Source: Prorocentrum cordatum (lineage: Eukaryota; Sar; Dinophyceae; Prorocentrales; Prorocentraceae). Taken from it: a stretch of 64,000 bases of DNA. This document shows positions 29,690-40,606 of the stretch, one piece after another. A program made the position numbers and the translations under genes. The DNA lies in NCBI GenBank assembly GCA_963575745.1, contig CAUYUJ010014617.1:114501-178500 (forward strand). The letters run 5' to 3'. The notes beneath the pieces are model-generated. The model saw nothing but the letters and a program-made list of their open reading frames with translations, searched no databases and was not told the origin of the DNA. Numbering within the stretch: position 1 is the stretch's first letter; the number at the start of each line of letters is the position of its first letter.

Positions 29690-30030
29690 CGACCCCCACC
29701 CGCCCATTCATCGCCGATGGGGTCCTGAGATCCCAAGGTGCGCAGGAACGTGCGGCTTCACTCGACGTTGGGGTCCAGTGGCCAATTGTGACCCACTAGA
29801 CGCTGAGACCAATGCGAACCCTACCCATAATTACCTGTGCGCTCGACGCTGGGGTACAGGACACCCCCGCGGGGGCTCACCTAGCTGCAAATCTCTCCTG
29901 GAATCTGAAACCAAGCCCGTCTTTCACAAACCTGACCTGCACGGGTAGGGTTCACATGTAACTGCCTAGCTTCTCTGTCGGGGCCTATCGCTAATTTATC
30001 GGCGATGTGTCGCCGATTCCAGGTCAATGT
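29690..30030. mobile_element. fragmentary TIR4-like sequence
   Basis: CATCGACCCCCACCCGCC, CATCGCCGATGGGG, GCGCAGGAACGTGCGG and a later ATCGGCGATGTGTCGCCGAT resemble TIR4 parts in broken order. The next 300 bp hold TTTCCGTTTCGC-like words and no gene. Confidence 0.45.
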
Positions 30031-30331
30031 TTCCCACCCTGGGACAGCAGCCCCCCCTGCCTCAATGGGCCCTGGAACCGGCAAGACCGTTTTTGTTACA
30101 GTTTCCGTTTCGCTGGTTTTTGCCGGATCCGACGCGATTTTGTTTGCCGGTTCCGTCGCCGTTAGTTTCCCAGTTGCGGCTCCGGCTCCAATCGTGGAGC
30201 CGTTCTTTAGCCGTTTCCGGTCGCCGTTGTTTTGCCATTTACACATTCCAGAGACACTGCTTCGGAAACGAAGAAAAAACGGCCCTGCAGTTTCCGCGGT
30301 CCGCTAACCCCCGTGCCGTTCCCCCTCAAAC

Positions 30332-30520
30332 TCTCGCAGGTCCGCGCGGACTCCTGGGATCCGCGCTGGACCCACATCCCCGGCGCGCGGAGCTCGTCGA
30401 GCGCGGCCCCGAAAATGCGCGTTCATTCATTACCATACCTACGTTAGCTGGTGAGGAGGCTCCGCCTGGGGGCCCAGCGCAGATCCGAGAAATCACCGCG
30501 GACCTTCGAAAACCTCTGAT
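30332..30520. mobile_element. HP1 hairpin element, copy 11, with insertion
   Basis: CTCGCAGGTCCGCGCGGACT, GGATCCGCGCTGGACCC, and return arm AGCGCAGATCCGAGAAATCA CCGCGGACC. The core palindromes are split by about 60 bp of AT-richer DNA. Confidence 0.7.
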
Positions 30521-30715
30521 TGTTCAGGCGCGTTTCCCAATTACTCCGTTTTTCTTCTGTTATGTTCGATGTTCCTCGGAGCGCGCGTTAGTGCCAGCCT
30601 GCGCTTGTCCACGGAGGCCCCTCCATGCGACGAACGGCGGCGCAACGAGGGCCGACGCAGGCTGTGCGCCATCGGCTGAGCCGAACAGGGTGAACACCCA
30701 CTTGGGCACCAGAGA

Positions 30716-30915
30716 TCCGACGTCGTGATTTTTTCAACGCGGGGCCCCCGGAAGTCTCGTCCCATTTCCCAGGAGCGGTTTGTCATCCTGAACCGTTGTT
30801 TGGCGGTCCCGAGGCCCGGCGAAGGCCCCAAGATGCCGACGGTTGCGAACAAGTCTCCGTCTTGATTTGTTCGACGCGTTCGATCTCTGGGTCTAACGCA
30901 CGCCCTGGTGAGGGT
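30716..30915 (+). mobile_element. DR5 dispersed element, copy
   Basis: CGACGTCGTGATTTTTTCAA, GAAGTCTCGTCCCATTTCCC, CATCCTGAACCGTTG, GCGGTCCCGAGGCCCGGCGA, CTCCGTCTTGATTTGTTCGA. Nearly full length and collinear with 34,060-34,265. Confidence 0.72.
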
Positions 30916-31177
30916 CATCGACCCCCTGGAATACACGTCAGCAGATCTGTTTTGATTGCTCGTTTCCCCAGCGGCGGCTGCATTCGGAAGGGCCGTGCGG
31001 CATCTATAATTCCTCCCTTGACCATGTGTGTTTTACATCCTTTTCTGGAAGAACATTAGATGCGAGTGGATATCCCGCAACAACAGGTACGTCTAGATAC
31101 GATTGCTTACCTCTGGCGATAAGGAGAACATGTTTACTTACTATGTTTAGATACGGGGTCACGTTCAGATACGAATG

Positions 31178-31218
31178 TATATATATATATATATATACAC
31201 ATGTATGTGTGTGTGTGC
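31178..31218. repeat. AT and GT dinucleotide tract
   Basis: TATATATATATA then TGTGTGTG. Confidence 0.9.
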
Positions 31219-32340
31219 GTTGAGAAATGTTTAAATACGGATCAATATGGCGTTCGCTGCTGGAAAAATGTCTACCAACAACAGATGCGAATCGATGCGG
31301 CGCCGTATCACTGCCATGCCGAAGCCGCTCAATGACCACGAACAGGGAAGACAATGCACATGCCAGTCAGGACGACAACGATGAGGAGGAGGAGAAGGAA
31401 ATCATGACGAACCGATGGGATAGCGGGGACGGTTGGCGAACCGAACGATCACGGTGACGAGGAGGACGAAGCAGAGAAGCCACTCTCTTCAAGCATTGCT
31501 CTGCTGTATACCCGTCCGGGCTCCCCCTTCTCCACGTTATCCTCCTGACGCTCTGTCCTGCTCCATCCACCTCGCTCTTCTTGCCTCCTCGCCGCGCGCC
31601 CTCATCTTCACCCTCGTCCGCGCCCATCGTCCAAATCACTCCTCCCCATGCCTCCACATCATAATCCTTATGCACCCTCATCGAACATTTCGTCCTCACG
31701 CATCCAATTCGTCCTCACAGTTCTCCTCCTCTTCCTCCTCTTCATCCTCCTCCTACTCCCCCGTACTCCTCCCAAATTCGCCCTCAGGCGTCCCGTGATT
31801 TACTCCCCATGTTCGCCAACCTCCTCGGCACTCCCCCGCAATGGTCACCCTCATGCTCCTCCTCGCCATCCCCAGTACCGCCATGGCGATCGTCCCTCGA
31901 GTCCTCTGCGCACGCCCGCGATCGACCACTCTCGCTCCTGACTCGTGGATCGTCATCATCCGCCCTCCTCGGTGCTCATCTTCTCTTCGCCTTGCCCGCA
32001 CCACCCCTTTCACTCTCGATTTGACGCATCCTCCTCGTCCTCCGAAACCTCCTGCTCGTTGCTCTCCCCCTCCTAGGGTTCCATGGTCCTTCCCAATTCG
32101 CTCCCAAATTTCGTTTCAGCGATGTTATCCATTCTGCTCCTAGTCGTCTTTGTCGCCGTCGCTCATTTCCTCACTCCTTATCGCTACGGCTTCCCACCAT
32201 CCCCACCCCATTGCTCATTGCTTCGGCCAAACTTATAAAACCTGTTGGCTCCGAGGGCACAGCCAACAGCATCCGTTCTGACAGAACAGATACGAATCTA
32301 TACGGCGCAGCAGTCTTTGGACATAGATACGAATGACTAT
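31219..32340. other. no gene seen; scattered TAGATACGA words
   Basis: CT-rich, AT-richer than average. The word GATACGRAT or close variants recurs at about 31,093, 31,149, 31,171, 32,288 and 32,326 and again after the CATA array to 33,568. It may be remains of an old tandem repeat. Confidence 0.5.
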
Positions 32341-32344
32341 CTAA

Positions 32345-32914
32345 TATATATATATATATGTGTACATACATACATACATACATACATACATACATACATA
32401 CATACCTACATGCCTACATACATACATACATGCATGCATGCATATACACATGCATACACACATGCATACATAAATTTATGCATACATGTATGAATACATA
32501 CATACACACATTCATACATGCATACATACGTAATACACACGTACATGCATACATGCATGCATGCAATCATATATACATACATAGTGTGTATATGCATACA
32601 TGCATATACATGACTACATACATACATACATACATATATACATACATACATACATACATACATACATACACACACGTACATACACGCACATATATATATA
32701 TACATGCATACAAGCATGCATACATACATACATACATACATACATACAGACAGACAGACAGACAGACAGACATACACACATACATACATACATACATGTA
32801 TACATACATACATACATACATACACACATACGCATACATGCATTCATGCATGCATACATACATACATGCATGTATACACACATGTATACATACATACATA
32901 CATACATGTATACA

Positions 32915-32948
<34 letters not shown>

Positions 32949-32954
32949 CATACA

Positions 32955-32986
<32 letters not shown>

Positions 32987-33345
32987 CACATACACACATA
33001 CATGCATGCATGCATGCATGTATGCATGCATGCATGCATGCATGCATGCATACATACATACATACACGTGTATACATACATACACACATACATACATACA
33101 TACATACATACATACATAGATACATACATACATACAAGCATACAAACATACATATACATACATACATACATACATACATCCATCCATCAATCCATCCATA
33201 CAAATATATATACATACATACATACATGCAAAACATACATACATATATACATACATTTATACATACATACATACACACATACATACATACATGCATACAT
33301 ACATGCATACACACATGCATGCTTGCATGCAAGCATGCAGGCATA
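32345..33345. repeat. 1-kb CATA tetranucleotide array
   Basis: Almost continuous CATACATA with GCAT, CACA and CAGA variants. All frames read Tyr-Ile-His-Thr or antisense Met-Tyr-Val-Cys, so long frames there are not genes. Confidence 0.96.
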
Positions 33346-33570
33346 CACATACAGAGGCGTTATTCAAGAGATATCTCAGATAGATACGGTCCCAATGTTT
33401 AAGATATGCTTGAAAAAAGAATGCGACTGGATACGGCGGCGCTCCCGTGAAGGCCAGGGGCGCGCATCTGACACTGATCTCAATTTTGTCGTTCCAGAAT
33501 ATTAGATAGGACACTTATCGCCTGCACCAGGGCGCGATCGCATCTAAACACATCGATTATCTTTAGATAC

Positions 33571-33853
33571 GTCTTGCAGGGTTCCTCTTCGAGGCCTGGC
33601 TGTCCCTGGCCGGCGGGTCCGCGTCGGCGTGCGCCCGGCGCGCGCCGAAGCATGCCGCCCGCGGCACGCGACACACCACGGCGCCCTCCGGGATCGGCGC
33701 GGAAGCCACGCAGCCCCAGCCAGCCACCACGCCCTCCCGAGTGGTGGCCACCGCGTCCAGCCACTCCACGCCGCGCGCGGCGAGCCACGCCGCGAGGGCG
33801 CCGCTGGGGTCGTCTGGCCCGCCGGCGCTGGCGCCGGCGTCGCCAGGCGCCTC
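33571..33853 (-). CDS. SET-domain protein exon: N-terminal part of the SET fold
   Basis: Minus frame from a CATGAG acceptor at 33,854. After a Gly/Asp/Pro-rich lead it reads LAAWLAARGVEWLDAVATTR, EGVVAGWGCVASAPIPEGAV and VCRVPRAACF. LSMT-type SET domains begin with x-W-L-x-x-x-G-V ... G-x-G-V/L-x-A-x-x-x-I-P-x-G-E-x-V/L-x-x-V-P, which this fits closely. The exon ends either at a CAG|GC site (33,596) or at GAC|GTATCT (33,570). The acceptor is followed directly upstream by a TIR4 end. Confidence 0.7.
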
Positions 33854-33857
33854 CTCA

Positions 33858-34058
33858 TGTGAGGGGTGACGATCGTGGGGGACTGGCAGTTAGGGAGGGA
33901 TGCATCGACCTGGGATCGGGGATGCGTCGCCGATGGATCGGCGATGGGCCCCCGATCGTGAATATCCGCACCTTCCTATGTGCAGGCTGGGGCCATCGGC
34001 CCCCTGACGGCGATCAGTGGGCGATTGGAGGACGGTGCATCCCCCCTCTGTGCCTTCC
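33858..34058. mobile_element. TIR4 element, copy 2
   Basis: Left end GAGGGGTGACGATCGTGGGG, then CATCGACCTGGGATCGGGGA, CGTCGCCGATGGATCGGCGA, and right end GGTGCATCCCCCCTCTGTGC. Its left end abuts the acceptor of the exon at 33,853. Confidence 0.7.
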
Positions 34059-34059
34059 C

Positions 34060-34268
34060 ACAAATCCGATGTCATGATTTTTTCAATACGGTCCTCCCAG
34101 AAGTCTCGACCCATTCCCCGGGAACGGTTTTCCATCCTGAGTCGTTTTTTGACGGTCTCGGGGGCTGGCGAGGGCCGAAATCGGCGAAAAACCTCCGTCT
34201 TGATTTTTTCAATACGCTGGATCTCTGGGTTTCCCCCCCCTCTATCGTTGCCCCCGATCAAGGCGGCG
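34060..34268 (+). mobile_element. DR5 dispersed element, copy
   Basis: CCGATGTCATGATTTTTTCA, GAAGTCTCGACCCATTCCCC, TTGACGGTCTCGGGGGCTGG, CTCCGTCTTGATTTTTTCAA, followed by a TIR4-like CTATCGTTGCCCC end. DR5 and TIR4 are adjacent here. Confidence 0.72.
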
Positions 34269-35394
34269 CTTCCGCTTCCGGGTCCCGGTGCGCATCGCTT
34301 GCGCGCGCGCCAGCCTGGAACTGGGGGCTCGGGCTCCGGGTGAAGGGGCTGCAGGCAGCAGGGCCAAGGGAGGGAGGGGGGAGGGGGATCCTGGGGGAGG
34401 AGGAGGACGAGGAGGGGGAGGAGCGGGGATACGGCGCTGCGGGGAAGGTCGTCGCGCACGCGCCGAGACGCCTACCCAACGTGGGAGGCCCAGAAACTGG
34501 CCCCCCTCTCGCTGCTATAGCAGCCCGACCCTCGCGAACGTAACAGTTACAGGCGCGGCCACCCACGACTGGACCTCACCGACAGACCCCACTCTTCATG
34601 AGCCTGGCACCACCTTAGTAAAAGCGCTAATGGAGAAGCCGCTGGCAGCAGCTGTAGCTTGGCAAAGAGGGGAATGCACGATGAGCGGGATATATTCCTT
34701 GTATTTTTTCTGCACGTCATGAACAACATGCAGCGTCAAATGACGAAATACCAAGGAACAGCCAACTCTTACCAAACAATTGAAACTTGACCAGTTCACT
34801 ATAGGAGCGGACAAATAAAGCTCGGGCCAGTTTGGCTTGAACAAAAATCTGTCGAATCAACCCGAGCGAGAATATGACGGATATTGGCGCTTGCTCTGGC
34901 ACTTCTCTGCGCTCTTATCCGTTCATGCCGAATCCAGAAACACACATGAGTGGACTCAAGTGAATCATATGTGGTACATCTGGAAGCTTCGCACTGAATG
35001 CACATGCGGAAGCCCGACATGTACTGCCATACAAGGGCCGAGCCCTAGAAAGACATCTGGCAACACGTGTATCAAACTCTCGCCAACACTGGCCGCGTCG
35101 TGTATCCAGCTGTCTGACATAGTATCCCGGTTCCCTCGACTCCTCTGTCATCAACTTGATCCTCCTCCTCCTCCTCCTACTCCCTCCCCATCCAGGCCAT
35201 GCACCCTTTGCCGCCGTGCCGCCAAATCTGAGGCTCGCCCCAGCAGGCATGCTCGCAGCCTGCCACTGCGCCGCGCGAGTCCAATCCACTGATTCATCAG
35301 TGGGGACATGCCCGGCGGTGGGGAGGGTACACTCTAATTGAGGCCGCAAGGTTACGTTGCATCATCGTGGGACCTCGTCAATCCCATCACGCCC
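34269..35394. other. no gene seen; relatively unique region
   Basis: GC-rich start (to 34,540), then about 800 bp of less GC-rich, repeat-poor DNA without a recognisable frame. A TCC run is at 35,160-35,180. Confidence 0.45.
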
Positions 35395-35528
35395 GCAATA
35401 CGCGTCGAATCCGGTTCGAATCCATGCCGAATTTGTCGACTAAGCGTCCAATCCACGTCGATTCCGCGTCGACTCCACGTCGAATCCACGCCAAGTCCGC
35501 GTCGAACCCGCGTCGAAAGCGCATCGGG
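35395..35528 (+). repeat. 12-bp CGTCGAATCCA minisatellite
   Basis: About ten degenerate CGCGTCGAATCCA units. Confidence 0.82.
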
Positions 35529-35697
35529 CACACGATAAGGCAGCGATTTGTAGGACACACGAGGCCCCCCGAAGACACACCGTTAGAGGCGGGACGTATA
35601 CCCGCTCCACGTGCCCGTCCCCAGGAGGGCGTCGGGCTCCCTCAAACGGGGCAGCAGAGGCAGCAGAGGCAGGTGCTGGGAAAGCGGGGGAAGCGTT

Positions 35698-35848
35698 TGG
35701 CCGGGCATGCCCTCCTACGGCGGATTCTGAACCAACGACTTCAAAATATAGTCAAAATATTCACAAATAGTAGACAATCATCCCCATCTTTTTGTTTTTT
35801 TCACTACTTTTGGACTGTCCTCCTGCAGAGGGACGTGCCCGGCGCAGG
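35698..35848. mobile_element. TIR2 element, diverged copy
   Basis: Ends TGGCCGGGCATGCCCTCCTA and CTCCTGCAGAGGGACGTGCC CGGC. AT-rich middle with AAAATATAGTC. No clear target-site duplication found. Confidence 0.72.
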
Positions 35849-36299
35849 GGTAGGGTTGGCAATGCTCCTCTTCTCCAGTCGAGGGGGAATCAGGGGAGGC
35901 GCCCCGTGGGGGGGAAAGCTGCGGAGAAGCTTGAACACGTTCAAGGTCAACGTCGAAGAAGAATGGTATTGGCCATGGCTTCAAACTCCACCAAATCAAA
36001 AGACAGACACAGAAGACTATCACGCTTTTTACGTCGGCGGCTAGGTAGAGGGTGACTGCGCTGGCGATGAATGGCATGAACGGGGGTACGGTTGGGCCGA
36101 ATTGTGCCACCATGCAAGAGGAGGGAGGAGGGATGCGGCCGAGAAGACGATCACACAGACAAGCTGATGAATGCGCCCAGGCTGGACGGGGCTCGAACAT
36201 CACGAGAGATCTGCCAGGGGTGAACAGGAGACAAGGGACCAGAGCAGGAACAAGTGGAAGGGACCGATCCTGAACCACTGCTTCGATTCCCCCGGTTTG
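35849..36299. other. no gene seen
   Basis: Unique sequence; open frames without recognisable content. Confidence 0.4.
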
Positions 36300-37010
36300 T
36301 CGTGATCTTCACCTATACGACCACCCTTCGGGCGATAAGGAGGTTGGGGGTGCGAGGGGAATAGTTAATCAACTCCTGGCAAATGCGATGGGTATGATGA
36401 TGACGATGCTGGTGACGCGCCCTCGAGTTAGCGACGACGCGTGATGACGATGCTGCGCTGCAATGTACTGTCATTATCGTCCCCACTTTCGATCTCACTC
36501 GATCGATCTCACAGGATTGATCACACTCGGTCTATCTCACTGTAGATCCCACGATGGATCTCGCTATCGATCTTGCTTCAGATCTCTAGATCGATCGCAT
36601 TATCGATCTCACTATCGATTTCTCTATCGACCTCACTATCAATATCACAACCAATACCACAGACAACCTCACTGTCGATCTCGCTTTTGATCTCATTACC
36701 AAATCCCACTCGAGATCTCATTAGCGATCTCACTATCGACTTCACTACCGATACCAGGGCAAGACATCCCCGGCCACCGCCCGCCCACCGCCGACGGGAC
36801 ACCGACGAGCGGGAGACCAACGGGACGCGTCAGAACACCACGGCGAGACACCCCAGGCCACCGAGCGCACAAGGGGGCCGGAGAAGCGGTCCACTGCATG
36901 CGAATCGCCCTGGCGACGGCGGGGACACTCCTCTCGCGCGCCCCTGCAGCTCAGCGTCGCCCGCACGCGCGACACGAACACGAAGCCGAAACGACCACTC
37001 CGCAAATCAA
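36300..37010 (-). repeat. R9 long dispersed repeat, inverted copy
   Basis: Reverse complement of 8,325-9,010: ACCTATACGACCACCCTTCG, CGACGACGCGTGATGACGAT, a GATCTCACTATCGATC minisatellite, then ACGGGACACC blocks and the CGACACGAACACGAAGCC end. The far end (36,960-37,070) is itself an inverted repeat. Confidence 0.82.
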
Positions 37011-37630
37011 TTGTGGCTTCGTGTTCCTGTCGTGCGTGCGGGCGAGGCGAAGCAGCGTGGGCGGGCGAAAGGAATGACACTTGCTCTGGCCTTACACAAC
37101 GCGACGCCTGGCAACAACCTCGCGAGGAGATCGGGGGCAAGCCTGCGGAGACGACAAGTGGCACCCGATTGAGGCAGACAGGACAGGGGAGCGACACCTG
37201 ACACAAATCTCTGATATGCGCGGAATCGTGGACAAACGGCTCCAACGGATGTGACGAAGAACGGTTGGTGAACTTTCTGCTCCGGAGGATTTGGCCGTGC
37301 AACCCTCGGAGTCGATGCCGCTGGCCTTGCAATAGCAGCCTGAATATGCAACTCCGAACACACCACGAGGACGTGGAACCGGGAGAGACGAGAGCATCTC
37401 AGACGAGGGGCCTGGTCCTGCCGCCACTGCTGCGCCACGAGACTGGAAGATCGTGCCCGGGGGGGCGAGGGAAGCGCAAGGATGCCTGGCCACTGAACTC
37501 CTGGCAGAGATGAACTGGAGCAGCTGAGGACGGCGCCACGGCAGAATTCCAGGAAGAGGAGGGCGGCGGCGAATGGCGAGGAGGCCGAGGAACAGGAAGA
37601 GCCCGGGGCGGCGGCGGCGCCGAGGGCAGC
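37011..37630. other. no assignable gene
   Basis: The minus frame of the next exon stays open through much of this stretch but loses coding character. Confidence 0.4.
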
Positions 37631-37797
37631 CTCGATGGCGGAGGCGGAGGAGGAGGCAGGCCGATGCCAGCCTCACGCCACGCCGACGTGGCGCGGTCGC
37701 TCGAGGCGGGCGACGCGCTGGGCCCGTGCCGGAGGGTGAGCGCGTGTGCGGGACGGGGCAACACGGCTGCGGCTGCGGCTCGAACTTTAGCCCACAT
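37631..37797 (-). CDS. possible first exon of the SET-domain gene, starting in a relict spliced leader
   Basis: The minus-strand ATG at 37,797 lies inside a degenerate spliced-leader sequence. The frame begins MWAKVRAAAAAVLPRPAHAL TLRHG, an Arg/Ala-rich start without acidic residues like an organelle-targeting peptide, continues SSDRATSAWREAGIGL and becomes Pro/Ser-rich. A possible end is the TCGAG|GC site at 37,631. Being upstream of and on the same strand as the 33.85-kb exon, it could be exon 1 of that gene, but nothing proves the link. Confidence 0.35.
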
Positions 37798-37806
37798 GGC
37801 TACGGA
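37785..37806 (-). other. relict dinoflagellate spliced-leader sequence
   Basis: The minus strand reads TCCGTAGCCATGTGGGCTAA AG. The dinoflagellate spliced leader is D-CCGTAGCCAT-TTTGGCTCAAG, so 19 of 22 positions agree (differences at T-to-G twice and C-to-A once). The first T-to-G change creates the ATG of the downstream frame. Such relict leaders are known marks of genes copied back into the genome from trans-spliced mRNA. Confidence 0.6.
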
Positions 37807-38248
37807 TCCCCTGCCCTGGAGCAAGCAGGGGACGCAACTTGAAGACGGGCCCTCTTTTTTGTTGCTCTTCGGGCCTCCTGCAGCGCGCTATGTCTCAGCT
37901 TGAATGCTTATCCTACTCTTCCTCCTCTTCTTCCTTTACCGCCTTCGCTCTTCCACTCCTAGACGCCACGTCTGACTTTCAGCATCACCGCCTGCGAACT
38001 CTCATCATCACCATTGTTGTCGTCGTCCATGGTCCTGTCCCCTTCCTTCGCCTCCTAACCGTCGTGGTGTGTCCAGATTCAGGATGAACTGCAACATGAA
38101 ATACGAGGGTCGGAGGGAGCACAGACGCTAAGGTTAACGCGGGACACATGCAATACCTACGGCCAGAGGAAGCCGAGCTCGGGCGCCAGTAATAGCGCGG
38201 GAAATGAAAGCATAGACAACAGCCAATCGTTGGCCAATTCTTACCTCC
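37807..38248. other. no gene seen
   Basis: CT-rich, unique; nothing recognised. Confidence 0.4.
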
Positions 38249-38501
38249 ACGTCCGTGGAGCAAAGGCAGGAACGCTCGGCCCCGACCCCCCCAAGGAGCA
38301 GGAGAAATGAGGGAGGACGAAAAGGGCGGACGGGGAGGAGGAGGCAGAGGAGGAGCAGGGGGGAGGGAGTAGGGCTCCACGTCCGTGGAGCAAAGGCAGG
38401 AACGCTCGGCCCCGACCCCCCCAGGAGCAGGAGAAATGAGGGAGGACGAAAAGGGCGGACGGGGAGGAGGAGGCAGAGGAGGAGCAGGGGGGAGGGAGTA
38501 G
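38249..38501 (+). repeat. two tandem 125-bp units
   Basis: Unit starts with the perfect palindrome CTCCACGTCCGTGGAG and continues CAAAGGCAGGAACGCTCGGC. The two copies are nearly identical. Confidence 0.93.
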
Positions 38502-38938
38502 GGCAAGGAGGGGGGGCGGAGTGGGTGTTCCTGGCTCCACCCCTACATGTGAGGGCAGGGAGCGCATGCACTATCGCACGACATCTGCATCACAGGCGCT
38601 CTACTCGCCCAAATCCGATGTCGCGCTATATTCCAGAGAGCCTAGCACTAAGGGCTGGGCAACGGAAATGAGTAGGAGACGGGGTTAATTAGGAGGGAAT
38701 GCGCTTTCTTCAACACCTCCCAGCGATGGAGGACAATGAAAAGACAGAGAGGGAAGAAGGAGAAAGGACACGGAGGAAGCAGAAGGGAGGGAGGCGGATG
38801 AGCATGAGGAAGGGGGGCAGAGAGACGGGACGCGGAAATGGAAGCACGCGGACCCTTGACTGCCGGGGATGAAAGGGAGACGCTTGACTGTCCCCCTCCA
38901 TCTGGCTCCCCCTCCACATGGTGCAACCTCCTCGCCAG
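38502..38938. other. no gene seen
   Basis: Purine-rich on the plus strand; no recognisable frame. Confidence 0.4.
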
Positions 38939-39071
38939 AACGGGGGCGTTGTGGCGGGCGAGGGGCGTGGAGAAGGGCGCCCCCATCGGGCGACCCTCGG
39001 GGGGCCGCGGGGCCCTCCGGAATCGCTTGAGGAACAGGTGTGGACGAGACGGCTGCGACGACAGCTGGAGG
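38939..39071 (+). CDS. possible internal exon, unknown protein
   Basis: Bounded by a good acceptor (CCTCCTCGCCAG at 38,938) and a good donor (G|GTGAGAGG at 39,072). The frame between reads NGGVVAGEGRGEGRPHRATL and ends PPESLEEQVWTRRLRRQLEG. Product not recognised. Confidence 0.4.
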
Positions 39072-39747
39072 GTGAGAGGAGAGAAAGGCGAGAGAACACA
39101 CCATTTTGTATGAATGGTATCTCTCCCCCTCTCATCGTCGTGTAGTTATGTGTGGAGCGAGAAGGACGGTGAGGACGATAAAAAACTAACGTGCTCGCCA
39201 TTAGGCCGCAAAATCAAAACATGCGCGGCATGTCTATACCTTGCCTGCCAGTCATGTCGAGAAGCATCTGGCCAGCATCAGCGGATCCGAGTCCACGCTG
39301 CGCGTAGGAGTCTACAGTCTCAGTCGCATCGTCGCCGAGGCGTAGCTCTGTTGGCTAGATGGCGGGGAACGTCGTTCACACACAGCCCGCATCCATCGCA
39401 CGTGCCCGACGCACCACAACCATCGGACAGGGCAATCAGGCAGAGCACCTCGCGGCGACGGCGGAGCACACACTGAGGGCCGGGGGGGGGGGGAGCGGCT
39501 TTCCCGAGAGCGCAGGGAGCTCCTTTGGAGGGATCTACCAAAGCTGAGATGCCGAGATGCTTCTGACGAGTGATCCTCGGAGGGCCAGAGGGATTCCCCG
39601 AGGCCCGGCTCCCCGTCAGAAGGCTGCTCCGCCTCGCCCCGCACCCCTTCTGCGCGCCACCGAGGGCTGCTCGACCACCGGCCAGAACATGCCCCGATCG
39701 TCCAGCCACCGAGCCATCGAGGCCAGAAGCAGAAACGAGCACGAGCA
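39072..39747. other. no assignable gene
   Basis: A 62-codon plus frame from 39,359 (starts MAGNVVHTQPASIAR) is open, but nothing supports it beyond being open. Confidence 0.4.
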
Positions 39748-39749
39748 AG

Positions 39750-39908
39750 CATGAGCTTTCGGAGGTCCGCACGGGGTTCTCGGATCGGCCCCGAATCCGC
39801 CCTCACTGGCACGCGGGGCGCGACAGGGGCAGCGCCAGAGGCGCCGCCAGGGGGGGGGGGCACAGCGCCGACCCCAGAAATCCGAGCGGACCTTCGAGAG
39901 TTCGCGCT
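39750..39908. mobile_element. HP1 hairpin element, copy 12
   Basis: AGCTTTCGGAGGTCCGCACG, GGCACGCGGGGCGCGACAGG, GGCAGCGCCAGAGGCGCCGC and the return arm AATCCGAGCGGACCTTCGAG. Confidence 0.78.
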
Positions 39909-40013
39909 CGTGCCACTCGTGTTCCTCACTGACTGGGTGGCCAACAGCACCGCCTGACGGCGACGAATTCGGCCGTGTCAGAGGCCACACTACGGACCGC
40001 CATAGCAACTTGG

Positions 40014-40242
40014 GCGCCCGAGTTATCCGGGGTAACTCGGGTCCGGGGTATTTCGGGTTTGGATTCCCGAAAAACGAACCCGAGTTATCCCTGACCCGAG
40101 TTACCCCTGATGATTCTGGGGCTCTGGACGCCCGAATTATCCGGGGTAACTCGGGTCCGGGGTAACTCGGGTTTGGATTCCCGAAAAAGGAACCCGAGTT
40201 ATCCCTGACCCGAGTTACCCCTGATGATTCGGGGCTCTGAGC
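40014..40242. repeat. two tandem 114-bp palindrome-rich units
   Basis: Each unit contains CCCGAGTTATCCGGGGTAAC and its inverse (CCCGAGTTATCCCTGACCCG), so each can fold back on itself. The two units are almost identical. Confidence 0.92.
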
Positions 40243-40605
40243 AACGTCATCGCTTCAGCCAGCGAAGGCGGGCGCGCCCGGAGAAGCATCGAGAGGCGCC
40301 CCGCAAGCGGCTGTCACGGCACCGGCGTCAGGCAGGGCGGCCGGGCACCTGCGGGTGCACCTGGCTCACGGACGGTTGCATGCAGGGTGGCAACTCCTCG
40401 GAGACGTCTGTGGGCACGGCCTATCTTCAAACTGGACTCGGCAAGTCGCAGGTGATATGCCAGACGACGTGCCAAGTCTGCTGAACCCTGGCACGGAGCC
40501 AATGAGGTAACACAGTCGACGACTGACTCTCCGAGGGGCTGCCACTTGCGGAGGGTGAAGATACGCTTGAGGGCGCTGGCAAAGGCCAAACGAAAGATGC
40601 GACGA
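40243..40605. other. no assignable gene
   Basis: Open frames on both strands; not recognised. Confidence 0.4.
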
Positions 40606-40606
40606 G

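Noticed and set aside
30590-30715. Minus frame LVPKWVFTLFGSADGAQ
   Set aside because: Lies at the edge of a DR5 element without convincing splice sites or relatives.
32345-33505. Tyr-Ile-His-Thr frames up to 300 codons
   Set aside because: Products of the CATA array; every frame on both strands is open for the same reason.
34450-34510. Short terminal-exon-like plus frame RDAYPTWEAQKLAPLSLL
   Set aside because: Too short, and an alternative frame over the same bases is open and equally plausible.
35395-35528. tRNA-like GGTTCGAATCC words
   Set aside because: They belong to a 12-bp tandem repeat; no cloverleaf arms are present.
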